From assembly GCA_004292755.1 (NCBI GenBank), contig RDXE01000035.1, positions 1 through 64,000 on the forward strand: a DNA stretch of 64,000 nt, written 5' to 3'. Below the pieces are notes generated by a model. That model was not told the DNA's origin. It saw nothing but the letters and a program-made list of their open reading frames with translations, and ran no database searches. Origin of the DNA: Alphaproteobacteria bacterium. GTDB lineage: Bacteria > Pseudomonadota > Alphaproteobacteria > Elsterales > Elsteraceae. The position numbers and the translations under genes are program-made. The stretch's first letter is position 1; the number at the start of each line of letters is the position of its first letter. Below, one piece after another: positions 7,466 to 15,289 of the stretch.

Positions 7466-8151
7466 TGCCGACCAAGGATGAAGTGAACAAGACACTCCAG
7501 CAGGCCGTGGAAAGAGCTGGCGTGTCATTGCAAGCGCTATCGCTGGAGTGCGGTCGCTCTCCTGCCTATCTGTCTCAATTCATCCAGCGCGGATCACCGC
7601 GAGTACTGCCAGAGCACATTCGCCGCCACCTCGCGCACCGTTTGCAAGTGGCTGAGGCACTGCTAGCGGTTGATATACCACCAACGCTGCTGCCAATTTC
7701 ACTGCGCAGTACAACGATGATAGAGCGTGCTACTGATACCGACTTGACGATTGACGAAATCAACTCCGTTGCATCGGCTGGAGGCGGAAGCACGCTGGAA
7801 AGCCACGCCGTGCTAGGGCAGTGGCGGGTTCCGCTCTCCGCGATCCCAGTCCGTCCGAGCATCAATCCAAGCCTTCTCAAGATAATACAGGTGACAGGCG
7901 ATAGCATGGCGCCAACAATCGGCAGTGGCGCGCGCGTTCTCGTTGATCTGGGTGATCGACGGCCATCACCGGCGGGTGTCTTTGTCCTTTGGGATGGCGT
8001 CGGTATAGTTATGAAACGCATTGAGGCGGTGCCGGGACCGCAAGCCCTGCTTAGGATTATCTCGGACAACCCTGTGTATGCGCCCTATGAACGGGCAGCA
8101 GAAGAAACTCAAATCTTCGGTCGCGTTGTAGCTACTTGGCAGTGGCTCTAG
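7465..8151 (+). CDS. CI/LexA-type phage repressor, S24 peptidase
   Basis: A 228-residue two-domain repressor. Residues 10-65 form the XRE-type HTH (LQALSLECGRSPAYLSQFI). Residues 110-228 form the S24 self-cleavage domain, with the catalytic serine at 147 in GDSM and the catalytic lysine at 184 in VMKRIE. An Ala-Gly pair at 105-106 lies in the linker, the usual self-cleavage site, so the protein should be inactivated by RecA during the SOS response and release the prophage. It maintains lysogeny by binding operators, probably the motif pairs on both sides of its gene. It is divergent from the Cro-like gene. Confidence 0.93.
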   Translation: MPTKDEVNKTLQQAVERAGVSLQALSLECGRSPAYLSQFIQRGSPRVLPEHIRRHLAHRLQVAEALLAVDIPPTLLPISLRSTTMIERATDTDLTIDEINSVASAGGGSTLESHAVLGQWRVPLSAIPVRPSINPSLLKIIQVTGDSMAPTIGSGARVLVDLGDRRPSPAGVFVLWDGVGIVMKRIEAVPGPQALLRIISDNPVYAPYERAAEETQIFGRVVATWQWL

Positions 8152-8171
8152 ACCATCTCACACGACACGCA

Positions 8172-8211
8172 TGAAGCGCCCTGACGCGCTGTGATGCGCT
8201 GTGACGCGTGA
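8172..8211. repeat. Four tandem 10-bp repeats, consensus TGANGCGCTG
   Basis: The units are TGAAGCGCCC, TGACGCGCTG, TGATGCGCTG and TGACGCGTGA, in uninterrupted 10-bp steps. They begin 21 bases after the repressor stop codon. A period of about one DNA turn would place a bound protein on one face of the helix, so this may be a regulator- or initiator-binding array. No gene covers it. Confidence 0.6.
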
Positions 8212-8215
8212 CGGT

Positions 8216-8247
8216 GAAATTTCCCATTGACGGGCGGAATTTTCTCA
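8216..8247. promoter_or_regulatory. Second pair of candidate operators, before the rightward early operon
   Basis: GAAATTTCCCA (8216-8226) and GAATTTTCTCA (8237-8247) match the cores of the Cro-side operators at 9 of 11 and 10 of 11 bases. A TTGACG, close to the -35 consensus, lies between them at 8227-8232, though I see no good -10 at normal spacing. The position corresponds to lambda OL/pL. Basis: sequence similarity plus position. Confidence 0.5.
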
Positions 8248-8296
8248 GGGAAGGTTACCCCCGCACGCTGAGACGTGTGTCTCCTCCCTAACCTGC

Positions 8297-8320
8297 TGGG
8301 GTAGGTCTCCCCCTACCCCA
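8297..8320. terminator. Hairpin in the leader of the rightward operon
   Basis: TGGGGTAG (8297-8304) and CTACCCCA (8313-8320) form an 8-bp perfect stem around an 8-base loop. No T-run follows, so it is not a classical terminator. It could be an attenuator or antitermination-type element in the leader before the first small gene, or an RNA stabilising structure. Confidence 0.35.
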
Positions 8321-8341
8321 GCCCTCTTGCCGAGGCCAGTC

Positions 8342-8554
8342 ATGAACGACCAACCCCATTGGCCGTGGCCCCCGCTGCTTGCCTTGTTTTTCCTGCCTGA
8401 CCACAGGCAGCGCCGCGGCAACCGCGTCCGCGTCATTGACCCTGCGACCAAGACAATCCTCACCGACGGCGCCCTTCGCGAGGTTGCCGCTCTGCTGAAG
8501 CTCGGCCGCTATCAACACATCACGGGCTCGCAAGGCTGCTGGTTACGCGCCTGA
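8342..8554 (+). CDS. Small hypothetical phage protein, first gene of rightward operon
   Basis: A 70-residue protein starting at ATG 8342, with GAGG seven bases upstream; five more codons are open before it. It is Trp/Pro-rich at the N terminus (HWPWPPLLALFFL), then basic, and ends with a helical segment (GALREVAALLKLGRY). No family was recognised. In lambda the first gene of the comparable operon is the antiterminator N, but nothing in this sequence proves such a role. Confidence 0.55.
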   Translation: MNDQPHWPWPPLLALFFLPDHRQRRGNRVRVIDPATKTILTDGALREVAALLKLGRYQHITGSQGCWLRA

Positions 8555-8577
8555 CCCCTATCCTATCGGAGCATCCA

Positions 8578-9462
8578 ATGATCCACTCACCAGCTGGCGA
8601 ACGCATCATCCGTGCGTCCGCGTTGACCGGCTATGCCGACTGCCCGCGCCGCGCGGCAGCCAAGCTTTTCCGCCCCGATATCCGCGCTGCAGGATACGAG
8701 CTGCCTGAATTGCCATCCGGTATCGGGGCGGCTATGGGCACCGCTGTTCATTCGGCGGCCAAGGTCGCTCTGGATGAAGTGGCCAAGAGCGGCTCGCTCC
8801 CACCGTTGTCAGTCGCCACAGACGCCGCGCAAGCGGTGCTGCACGAAGGCGTGAAGAAAGGGGTCGCGTGGGAGGCGAAGGGCATAACGACAGCCCAAGC
8901 AGCGGAAGTCGTGGTCCAGAAGATGGTGGTTTCGTACCACGAAGAGATCGCACCGACGATCCAACCAATCTTGGTGGAAGAGCGGCTGGAGGCTACCGTG
9001 TCCTCTGACAGCCTGACCGGGATCAGCTTTGTGTTGTCGGGTCAGGCCGACGTTGTGGCGCGCGAGCCGGGTAAAATTCGCGACCTCAAGACTGGCAAGA
9101 AGCGCGGCGCGCACGGAGCGCAGCTTGGCGCCTACGACCTCCTGGCCGAAAGCAACGGGCTGCCGATCAAAGAGGCCGCGATCGACTTCATCCAGCGGGT
9201 CGGTCTGAAGACTGCCCAGCCGCCAGCCGTGGTCGACAACTACGATCTTGGCAACGTGCAGCAGCAGGCGCTGCGAGTGATCGCGCAGGCTGAAACTGAT
9301 CTGCGGACATTCTTGCTCGGCAACGCCGATCTTCGCCTCGCAGCGGGTGATCCGCGCGCGTTCCTGTCCAATCCGTCGTCAATGCTGTGCAGCCCAAAGT
9401 ACTGCCCCGCTCACGGCACTCCTTTCTGCCGCGATCACGCGCCGGTGGTGGACGATGAGTAA
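8578..9462 (+). CDS. Cas4/RecB-like PD-(D/E)XK nuclease with Fe-S cysteines
   Basis: A 294-residue nuclease of the RecB/Cas4/AddB group. Visible motifs are Cys22 in DCPRRA, His58 in GTAVH, Asp158 in GQADVV, the DLK of the core at 169-171, and the QxxxY motif (Gln182, Tyr186). Three cysteines near the C terminus (271, 276, 284) complete a four-cysteine set with Cys22 that would bind a 4Fe-4S cluster. In phages this enzyme stands in place of lambda Exo and makes 3' single-stranded ends for the annealase encoded next to it. It overlaps the recT start by 8 bases. Confidence 0.9.
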   Translation: MIHSPAGERIIRASALTGYADCPRRAAAKLFRPDIRAAGYELPELPSGIGAAMGTAVHSAAKVALDEVAKSGSLPPLSVATDAAQAVLHEGVKKGVAWEAKGITTAQAAEVVVQKMVVSYHEEIAPTIQPILVEERLEATVSSDSLTGISFVLSGQADVVAREPGKIRDLKTGKKRGAHGAQLGAYDLLAESNGLPIKEAAIDFIQRVGLKTAQPPAVVDNYDLGNVQQQALRVIAQAETDLRTFLLGNADLRLAAGDPRAFLSNPSSMLCSPKYCPAHGTPFCRDHAPVVDDE

Positions 9463-10507
9463 CCGTCCAACCCTGGCGCGCCCAAGTAAAAAGGACGCTG
9501 AGGCAGAGGCCACGCGCAACTTCCTCTCCATCATCAACCAAGCGGGGGTCAAAACGCGGCTGGCCCAACTGCTGTCGACACCGGAGGCGGCAGACCGCCT
9601 GATCCGCCTTATGGCAGTGGCGGCAGGCCGCACGCCGAAGCTACGGCTCTGCACGCGAGACTCTGTCTTGCAGGCGATGCTCCTTCTAGCAGCGCTTGAC
9701 CTAGACCCAAACGGCCCTCTGGGGCAAGCCTACCTCATCCCCTACGCCCGTAGGGGAAAGGTGGATGGCGTCTGGGTTGACGTCGCCGTCGAATGCCAAG
9801 TCCAGATTGGCTACCGCGGCCTGCTGGAGCTGGCAAGCAAGGTGCCGGGATGGCAAAGCATCAGTGCTGAAGCCGTTTATGAGCACGATGACTTTGATTT
9901 CGACAATGGGTCGGCGAATTTTCTCCGTCATAGGAAGAAAATGACGGGGGATCGCGGGGTGATCATTGGCGCTTACGCTATCGTGCATGTCAACGGCGGC
10001 ACCACGTTTCGCGTTTTGACGCGGAGTGAACTCGACTCCATTCGCGACCAATCCGAGACCTACACGTCTGCCGTGCGGGCACTTGAGAAGGCGCAGAAGG
10101 ACAAGAGTGCCAAAGACATCAAGACTGCGGAAAAGGACCTAGCCGCTACTCCTTGGGTAAAGTGGGAAGATGAAATGGCAGCGAAATCAGCAATCAAGCG
10201 ATTGCTAAAGGTGCTGCCACTTGGCCGACACAAGGAGTCTCAACGCGTCGCCGTGGCTGCCGCTGTCGATGATCGCCTGCTGGACCTGTCCGCCGTGACG
10301 CTCCAGAGCGATCCATTGGAAGCGCCGCTCCAAACCGAGTTGGCGGCCCCCGATGAGGATCCGATGGAGCATCTTGGCGCGGATGACCCTGAAGGGGCGC
10401 CGTTGACTGATGACGGCACGGATAACCCTGAAGGGGCGCCGGTCCCTGTCACAGCCACTCAAGCGCCGTCGCCACGCCGGTCGCGCGGCGAAGACCTAGG
10501 AGCATGA
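9455..10507 (+). CDS. recT: RecT-family single-strand annealing protein
   Basis: A 350-residue RecT homologue that binds single-stranded DNA and anneals homologous strands in phage recombination. The family core is clear: LRLCTRDSVLQAMLLLAALDLDPNG and the QIGYRGLLELA segment near residues 105-120, followed by EYVYEHD-like and AYAIVHVNGG strands and a KSAIKRLLKVLP C-terminal core. The start at 9455 is set by overlap with the nuclease gene. The last 60 residues are an acidic tail with an imperfect duplication (DDPEGAPL / DNPEGAPV), of the kind that recruits partner proteins in annealases. Confidence 0.92.
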   Translation: MSNRPTLARPSKKDAEAEATRNFLSIINQAGVKTRLAQLLSTPEAADRLIRLMAVAAGRTPKLRLCTRDSVLQAMLLLAALDLDPNGPLGQAYLIPYARRGKVDGVWVDVAVECQVQIGYRGLLELASKVPGWQSISAEAVYEHDDFDFDNGSANFLRHRKKMTGDRGVIIGAYAIVHVNGGTTFRVLTRSELDSIRDQSETYTSAVRALEKAQKDKSAKDIKTAEKDLAATPWVKWEDEMAAKSAIKRLLKVLPLGRHKESQRVAVAAAVDDRLLDLSAVTLQSDPLEAPLQTELAAPDEDPMEHLGADDPEGAPLTDDGTDNPEGAPVPVTATQAPSPRRSRGEDLGA

Positions 10508-12342
10508 CAATGGATCTCACGATTGAAAACGTCGGGGCGGTCAAATCGCTCCGGGCCACCGTGAAGCCAGGTCTGACGATCTTTGCTGGGCTGAACGGGG
10601 CGGGGAAGTCCACAGCGCTGCGGACTCTTGCTCAGATGCTGTCCGGGCTGGCCACGCCACCATCAATGCGAAGCGCAGACAATCCGCGGCTCGTCGCTGA
10701 CGGGGCGAAGATTGGGCACGCGAAGCTGTCTGGCGATGGTGTCCAAGTGACCTTGCGTCTGGGGAAAACGCCGGAGTGTGCGACCCAAGGCCCGGCTGCG
10801 GCACCGCTTCGACGGGCCGATACGCACGGGCTGCTACAGCAGTGCTTGTTGTGGTTGCGGGACCCGCTGGCTCTCGACACTGCACAACTCTCCACTGTTC
10901 TCCGAACCGCTTTGGGGACTCAGGATGGGTGGCCGGCTATCGCCGCGCGGGTTGCTGCGCTGCTGGGCGAAGAGCGCGTGGTGTCTGCTTGCGGGCTGAC
11001 CTTTGAGGCCATCACGAGCCACGGCGTCCACGGGATGGATGCGATCCGGAAGGGACTTGCTGACACCGGCAGCCGCCGTGATGGGAAGGACATCTACGAG
11101 CTTCACCGGCTCTATCGGCGGTTCGAGGCCCTGGTCACCGAAGGGCAGTGGGACCAAGCCCTGAAGGAAGCAGAAGCGCAGCGCGCCTCTGCCAAGGGGG
11201 AGTGGAAAGCAGCGACGAAGGAAACCTACGGCACCTCGAAGGCCGTGGGGTGGACAGGGGACGCGCCAGCGCTGGTGATCGACTCCAGCCTCGCGGAGTT
11301 ACAAACGCGGTTGGACGACAAAGCCAAGGCGCTGGAACAAGCGGTTGGGCGGCAAGCGGTGTCGGCCGCCGATGCCGAGCGGGTGAACGCGGCAATCAAC
11401 GCGGCCCGCAACGCGTTGCCGAGGCTGCAAGCGGAATACGATGCGGCTGCACTTGAGCTCGGGCGGTTGACTGCAGCCCGCGATGCTTTGCCCCGGCCAC
11501 CGACCCCACCCTCTCCACCGATGACATGCCCCCACTGCAACGGTGCTGTGAGGCACCACAACGGCACGTTGTCCACGGCTAGGCCGAATGAACAAGCCGA
11601 GATTGAGGCCGCCGAGCGGGCGCTGCAGCAGTGGACGCAGGACTACGCCGAGGCGACGGCACGCTGCAACGAAGCGGCGGCCAAGCGCGACGCCGCTCAA
11701 GTTTCGCTGAGGGCAGCGGAAACAGAGGCTGCCAAGTCTCTGATCACCGCGACCGAAGGCTCGACCGCGACTGACGTGGATGCGCTTCGCAAAGATTTGG
11801 CTGAGGCACAAATCGCCCTCGACCAGAAGCGGGCAATCATTGCTGCTACGGCAGCTCATCGGCGGGTGGAGGCGTTCGACTCGCTATCGCAGGGCCTCGG
11901 GCCAGACGGGTGGCGCCGGGAAGCCCTCTCGCGTGACCTAGACGCGTTCCGCGAACGCCTGCGCTACATCGCGGAGATCACCGACTGGGAAGTCGTCGAC
12001 ATCACCGATGACCTAGCCATCACTGTGGCGGGGCGCCCGCTAGCGCTGTTCGACCAGTTCAGCAGCGTCCGGTGGCGCGCGCGCGTTTCCCTCATGGCCG
12101 CTTTGGCTGAGGTATCCGCCGCCGCGTGGATCCTGGTGGATCACCTGGACATCTGCGACGGGCCGAAGCGCACGGGCCTGATCGACATCGCTCGCCACCT
12201 GCCAGACCTCCGCGTGGTCGCGGCTCTCACGGTCGGGAAGGCGGCGTGCCCTCCAAGCAAGCCTGCATCGGCAGACGATCCAGCCCGCACTGTTGTGTGG
12301 CTGGAGGCTGGCACGGCCAAACCGCTGCAACAAGCAGCCTAG
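10504..12342 (+). CDS. SMC/Rad50-like AAA ATPase of phage recombination
   Basis: A 612-residue ATPase coupled to recT by an ATGA overlap. Walker A is GLNGAGKST at residues 29-37. The middle (about 255-480) is a predicted coiled coil interrupted by CPHC near residue 340, like the zinc hook of Rad50/SbcC. The C-terminal half-site has a Walker B-like strand WILVDHLD in which the usual DE is D-H, and a diverged signature (SSVRWRAR in place of LSGGE). It is shorter than SbcC, as phage forms (gp46-like) are. It probably works with the neighbouring nucleases on DNA ends. Catalytic competence is uncertain because of the Walker B change. Confidence 0.82.
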   Translation: MTMDLTIENVGAVKSLRATVKPGLTIFAGLNGAGKSTALRTLAQMLSGLATPPSMRSADNPRLVADGAKIGHAKLSGDGVQVTLRLGKTPECATQGPAAAPLRRADTHGLLQQCLLWLRDPLALDTAQLSTVLRTALGTQDGWPAIAARVAALLGEERVVSACGLTFEAITSHGVHGMDAIRKGLADTGSRRDGKDIYELHRLYRRFEALVTEGQWDQALKEAEAQRASAKGEWKAATKETYGTSKAVGWTGDAPALVIDSSLAELQTRLDDKAKALEQAVGRQAVSAADAERVNAAINAARNALPRLQAEYDAAALELGRLTAARDALPRPPTPPSPPMTCPHCNGAVRHHNGTLSTARPNEQAEIEAAERALQQWTQDYAEATARCNEAAAKRDAAQVSLRAAETEAAKSLITATEGSTATDVDALRKDLAEAQIALDQKRAIIAATAAHRRVEAFDSLSQGLGPDGWRREALSRDLDAFRERLRYIAEITDWEVVDITDDLAITVAGRPLALFDQFSSVRWRARVSLMAALAEVSAAAWILVDHLDICDGPKRTGLIDIARHLPDLRVVAALTVGKAACPPSKPASADDPARTVVWLEAGTAKPLQQAA

Positions 12343-12351
12343 GGGGGAGCG

Positions 12352-12972
12352 ATGATCGCATTGTTCGACACCGAGACCACCGGCTTTCCGAACCGGGGCC
12401 AACTCTCTGACCAGCCTCACTTGGTCCAACTGGCAGCTGTGTTGGTCGACGACGCTTGGGCCGTTACTAGCAGCTATCAGGCAATAATTCGACCCGATGG
12501 CTGGGTGATACCAAAAGAGGTGAGCGACATTCACGGGGTCACCCAAGAGCGTGCGATAGATGAAGGCATCTCTGAGGCCGAAGCCTTGGAGGAATGGGTT
12601 GCGTTGGTGAAGCAGGCAAAGACCTTGGCCGCGCACAATCTGGCCTTTGACCTGAAGATCATGTACGCAGCCTATCGGCGCTACTCCGGACAAGGAGCTA
12701 GACCTTTCGGCGGCGTGATCCCGAAGCGCCTTTGGTGCACGATGGAGTCGTCCACCATTGTCTGCAATTTGCCTCCGACCGAGAAGCAGCCGGCTGCCGG
12801 GTTCACCAAGGCGAAAGCGCCAAAATTGGCGGAGGCGCTGAAGATCCTGTGCGGCGAAGAGCACGAGAGCGCCCACACGGCTGACGGTGACTGCGCGGCG
12901 CTCATCAAGGTGGCGCAAGAGCTGGACAAAAGGAAGTTGGCGCGGCTGGCACCGTCCAGGGGGTGGGCATGA
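12352..12972 (+). CDS. DnaQ-like 3'-5' exonuclease (DEDDh)
   Basis: A 206-residue exonuclease. The catalytic set is visible: Asp6 and Glu8 in FDTETT, Asp100 in HNLAFD, His175 and Asp180 in HTADGD, which defines the DEDDh class. It would remove nucleotides from 3' ends, as proofreading or end-processing activity in phage DNA metabolism. It starts 9 bases after the SMC-like gene, behind a GGGGGAG ribosome-binding site, and ends overlapping the HNH gene (ATGA). Confidence 0.9.
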   Translation: MIALFDTETTGFPNRGQLSDQPHLVQLAAVLVDDAWAVTSSYQAIIRPDGWVIPKEVSDIHGVTQERAIDEGISEAEALEEWVALVKQAKTLAAHNLAFDLKIMYAAYRRYSGQGARPFGGVIPKRLWCTMESSTIVCNLPPTEKQPAAGFTKAKAPKLAEALKILCGEEHESAHTADGDCAALIKVAQELDKRKLARLAPSRGWA

Positions 12973-13322
12973 CACCCTGCCCGAAGCCCCACACCATCCG
13001 GTCTAACACTCACCTCCGGTGGATCAGGACGCAACCGTGCGTGGCTTGCCAAGTGGCTCAGCCACCCGAACGGCTCCGGCCCCTCAATCAGGGGCGCCCG
13101 CGCGACGCCTGCCACGTCAGAACCGCGGCGAACGGCGGGGTGGCGATGAAGCCCTCCGATGAGTGGACGGTGCCGATGTGCCCCGCCCACCACCGGGAAC
13201 AGCATGAAGGGACGGAGTCATTCCAGACCACCTATGGCCTGGATTTGGCGGCCCTCGCAAAGAGCCATGCCGCCCGCTCGCCCTCGCGGAAGATAAGGGA
13301 CGCATCGGGGGATATGCCATGA
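12969..13322 (+). CDS. HNH/zinc-binding recombination nuclease-like protein (DUF968-like)
   Basis: A 117-residue protein. Cysteines and histidines are arranged as in phage HNH/DUF968 proteins: CVAC at about 24-27, ACHVRT near 45, then CPAHHREQH near 70-78. Two phrases typical of the group are HLRWIRTQPCVAC and MKPSDEWTVPMC. These proteins are thought to be structure-specific nucleases of phage recombination (NinG/Orf/Rap type). The start is fixed by ATGA overlap with the exonuclease gene. Confidence 0.82.
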   Translation: MTPCPKPHTIRSNTHLRWIRTQPCVACQVAQPPERLRPLNQGRPRDACHVRTAANGGVAMKPSDEWTVPMCPAHHREQHEGTESFQTTYGLDLAALAKSHAARSPSRKIRDASGDMP

Positions 13323-13864
13323 CGCCCTGGGAACAGGCGAGAGAAGCCGCAGTGACGCTCCGCGCACAGACGCTAGGCGAGGTGCGGGCGGACGCATCCG
13401 GTGCGCGCCGGGTGGACCTCGCAATCGAGCCCGGCGACTGGCCCGCGTCCTGGGATTGGTTGCCGGGGGGCACGACCCTGGTGCTCGTGGTCGTGGCGAC
13501 CGAGGCTGATGGCGCCCCGATCTCTCCGCAGCCTCAGTCGATGGCACACAGGGCACTGGCACAGGCTCACACGCTGGCCCGTGACCAGAAGTTTCAGGAG
13601 TGGATCGCGGCAGAGTACCCTATCGGAGTTCTGCGCCCGTATGAAGGCCGGGCCCCCAGCCCAGCAGAGGTTTGCGCGACCCGGCTTCGCGCCGCCATCG
13701 GGATCGACACCCGCGCCCAACTTCTGATCGACCCGTGCGCCCTCCAGCGCTGGCACGCACTGCTGACCAAGTGGGCTGATCACAACGGCAAGCGCCATTG
13801 GATGCCCGCCCGCTTGATGCCGCTGATTGCGGCCTTTGAGCCGGAAGAAGGAGACGGGCAATGA
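13319..13864 (+). CDS. Hypothetical phage protein
   Basis: A 181-residue protein with no motif I recognise. It is Trp-rich in the N-terminal half (DWPASWDWLPGG), followed by a beta strand (TTLVLVVVAT) and mainly helices. It overlaps both neighbours by 4 bases (ATGA), so it belongs to the recombination/modification operon. Confidence 0.65.
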   Translation: MTPWEQAREAAVTLRAQTLGEVRADASGARRVDLAIEPGDWPASWDWLPGGTTLVLVVVATEADGAPISPQPQSMAHRALAQAHTLARDQKFQEWIAAEYPIGVLRPYEGRAPSPAEVCATRLRAAIGIDTRAQLLIDPCALQRWHALLTKWADHNGKRHWMPARLMPLIAAFEPEEGDGQ

Positions 13865-14859
13865 CTAGCATCGAATGGACGGACGCAACCTGGAACCCAT
13901 TTGCTGGTTGCTCGGTGATTAGCCCAGGCTGCACAAACTGCTATGCGATGCGGATGGCCGCCCGCATTGAGCGGATGAAGCCGGACCTTGCGCAGTATCA
14001 GGGACTAACCAAACAGACCAGGGCCGGGCCGGTGTGGACTGGCAAGATCGGTCTGGCAGACCATTCCAAGTTGACGGAACCGCTGCGGCGGCGAAAACCG
14101 CAGCGCATCTTCGTCAACAGCATGTCTGACCTCTTTCATGAGACCATACCGGACCATTGGATCGACGAAATTTTCGCAGTTATGGCGCTGTCGCGACAAC
14201 ATACCTTCCAAATCCTGACCAAGCGCGCCGATCTAATGCGGGAATACTTAACCATGCCGCTGGTGCATGAGAATGTCAGCTACGCCGGAGCGCATATGGC
14301 TGAAGACGCCGTTGATCGCATCGCTGACACACCCTGGCCACTTCCCAATGTGTGGCTAGGCGTTTCGGTTGAGGACCAGCAGCGCGCCAATGAACGCATC
14401 CCATCTTTACTGGCAACGCCAGCCGCCGTCCGCTGGATTAGCGCGGAGCCGTTGCTTGGCCGGATTGATCTTGACGAAGCATGGCTGAAGTCTCCCCGGC
14501 TGGACTGGGTGGTGGTAGGCGGCGAGAGTGGCCCGAACGCACGCCCAATGCACCCACACTGGGTTCGCCGCCTGCGCAACCAGTGCGTAACCTCTGGCGT
14601 TCCTTTCTTCTTCAAGCAGTGGGGTGCGTACAGAGCACGGCACGCCTGCACCGAGGAGCTTGGAAGCGCAGAGACGCGAATTGAAGTTGCGGAGAACGGC
14701 GATTGGGTGCCGTACCGGCGCCGTGTCTCACGCGACGATCAGCAGATGATCGACCGATTCAGCACAGAGATGATCCGCACCAAGCCGGGGGAAAAGGCGA
14801 GGTCGCTGGACGGTCGCGTCTGGGAAGAGTTCCCAAAAGCAAAGGAGCGCATGCCGTGA
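13861..14859 (+). CDS. Phage Gp37/Gp68 family protein (DUF5131)
   Basis: A 332-residue member of the DUF5131 family, widely found in phages and some bacteria. The N-terminal signature is WTDATWNPFAGC...SPGCTNCYAM, a Cys-x7-Cys-x2-Cys cluster reminiscent of radical-SAM iron-sulfur binding. The family core follows (IFVNSMSDLFHE, FQILTKRADLM, VWLGVSVEDQ, RWISAEPLLG, DWVVVGGESGPNARPM and FFFKQWG). Its biochemical role is unknown; a radical-SAM-like or nucleic-acid-modifying function has been suggested by the cysteine cluster only. It overlaps neighbours on both sides. Confidence 0.92.
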   Translation: MTSIEWTDATWNPFAGCSVISPGCTNCYAMRMAARIERMKPDLAQYQGLTKQTRAGPVWTGKIGLADHSKLTEPLRRRKPQRIFVNSMSDLFHETIPDHWIDEIFAVMALSRQHTFQILTKRADLMREYLTMPLVHENVSYAGAHMAEDAVDRIADTPWPLPNVWLGVSVEDQQRANERIPSLLATPAAVRWISAEPLLGRIDLDEAWLKSPRLDWVVVGGESGPNARPMHPHWVRRLRNQCVTSGVPFFFKQWGAYRARHACTEELGSAETRIEVAENGDWVPYRRRVSRDDQQMIDRFSTEMIRTKPGEKARSLDGRVWEEFPKAKERMP

Positions 14860-15128
14860 TTGATCCATCTGTCCTGGAGCTTCGACTCCAGCAAGGCCTT
14901 CAGGGCATTGGCTGCATGGTGTTCGACGCACTCGCGCCATTGACGCGCCCTAGCGTGATTTTTAGGCCGTCTGTCTTCTTTGATGGCGAGCATTGGCGAG
15001 CTTTTTACGGGCGCGACCTTGCGAGCGGCGTGACCGGAATTGGGGATACGCCAGAGGCCGCCTGCAAAGACTTTGACAAGAAGTGGACCGAGGGGAGCTG
15101 CCCATCCACCCGGAGTGACCAGCCATGA
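14856..15128 (+). CDS. Small hypothetical phage protein, GTG start
   Basis: A 90-residue protein starting at GTG 14856, which overlaps the previous TGA (GTGA), a better choice than the ATG of a longer frame at 14703 that lies inside the upstream gene. It carries FFDGEHWRAFYGRDLASGVTG followed by TPEAACKDFDKKW, a layout similar to short phage proteins with a single beta-beta-alpha unit. No function assigned. Confidence 0.62.
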   Translation: MIDPSVLELRLQQGLQGIGCMVFDALAPLTRPSVIFRPSVFFDGEHWRAFYGRDLASGVTGIGDTPEAACKDFDKKWTEGSCPSTRSDQP

Positions 15129-15289
15129 CGTGGTTTCAAGCCCTGATCCTGTGCGGCCTGCTGGCGTGCCTAGCGGCTGTTGTCGCCGCCGACATCCTCA
15201 CGACGCGACTACTGCTGCGTGAACAGCGCGAGCGAATGCGAGTGGTTATGGAACTGTTGCGCGCGCTGAAGAGCGGAGAGCGGTCATGA
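15125..15289 (+). CDS. 54-residue membrane peptide
   Basis: A short frame with ATGA overlap at both ends (15125 and 15286-15289). Residues 5-24 form one hydrophobic helix (ALILCGLLACLAAVVAADIL) and are followed by a strongly basic amphipathic helix (LREQRERMRVVMELLRAL). It is probably a single-pass inner-membrane microprotein. The context gives no specific function. Confidence 0.6.
   Translation: MTWFQALILCGLLACLAAVVAADILTTRLLLREQRERMRVVMELLRALKSGERS

Larger units (their letters stand above)
7371..7473. repeat. 12-base inverted repeat covering both divergent start codons
   Basis: GGTCGGCATGGC at 7371-7382 and GCCATGCCGACC at 7462-7473 are perfect reverse complements. They contain the ATG of the Cro-like gene and of the repressor respectively, so both proteins begin Met-Pro-Thr. 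The arms flank the operator region. Confidence 0.55.
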
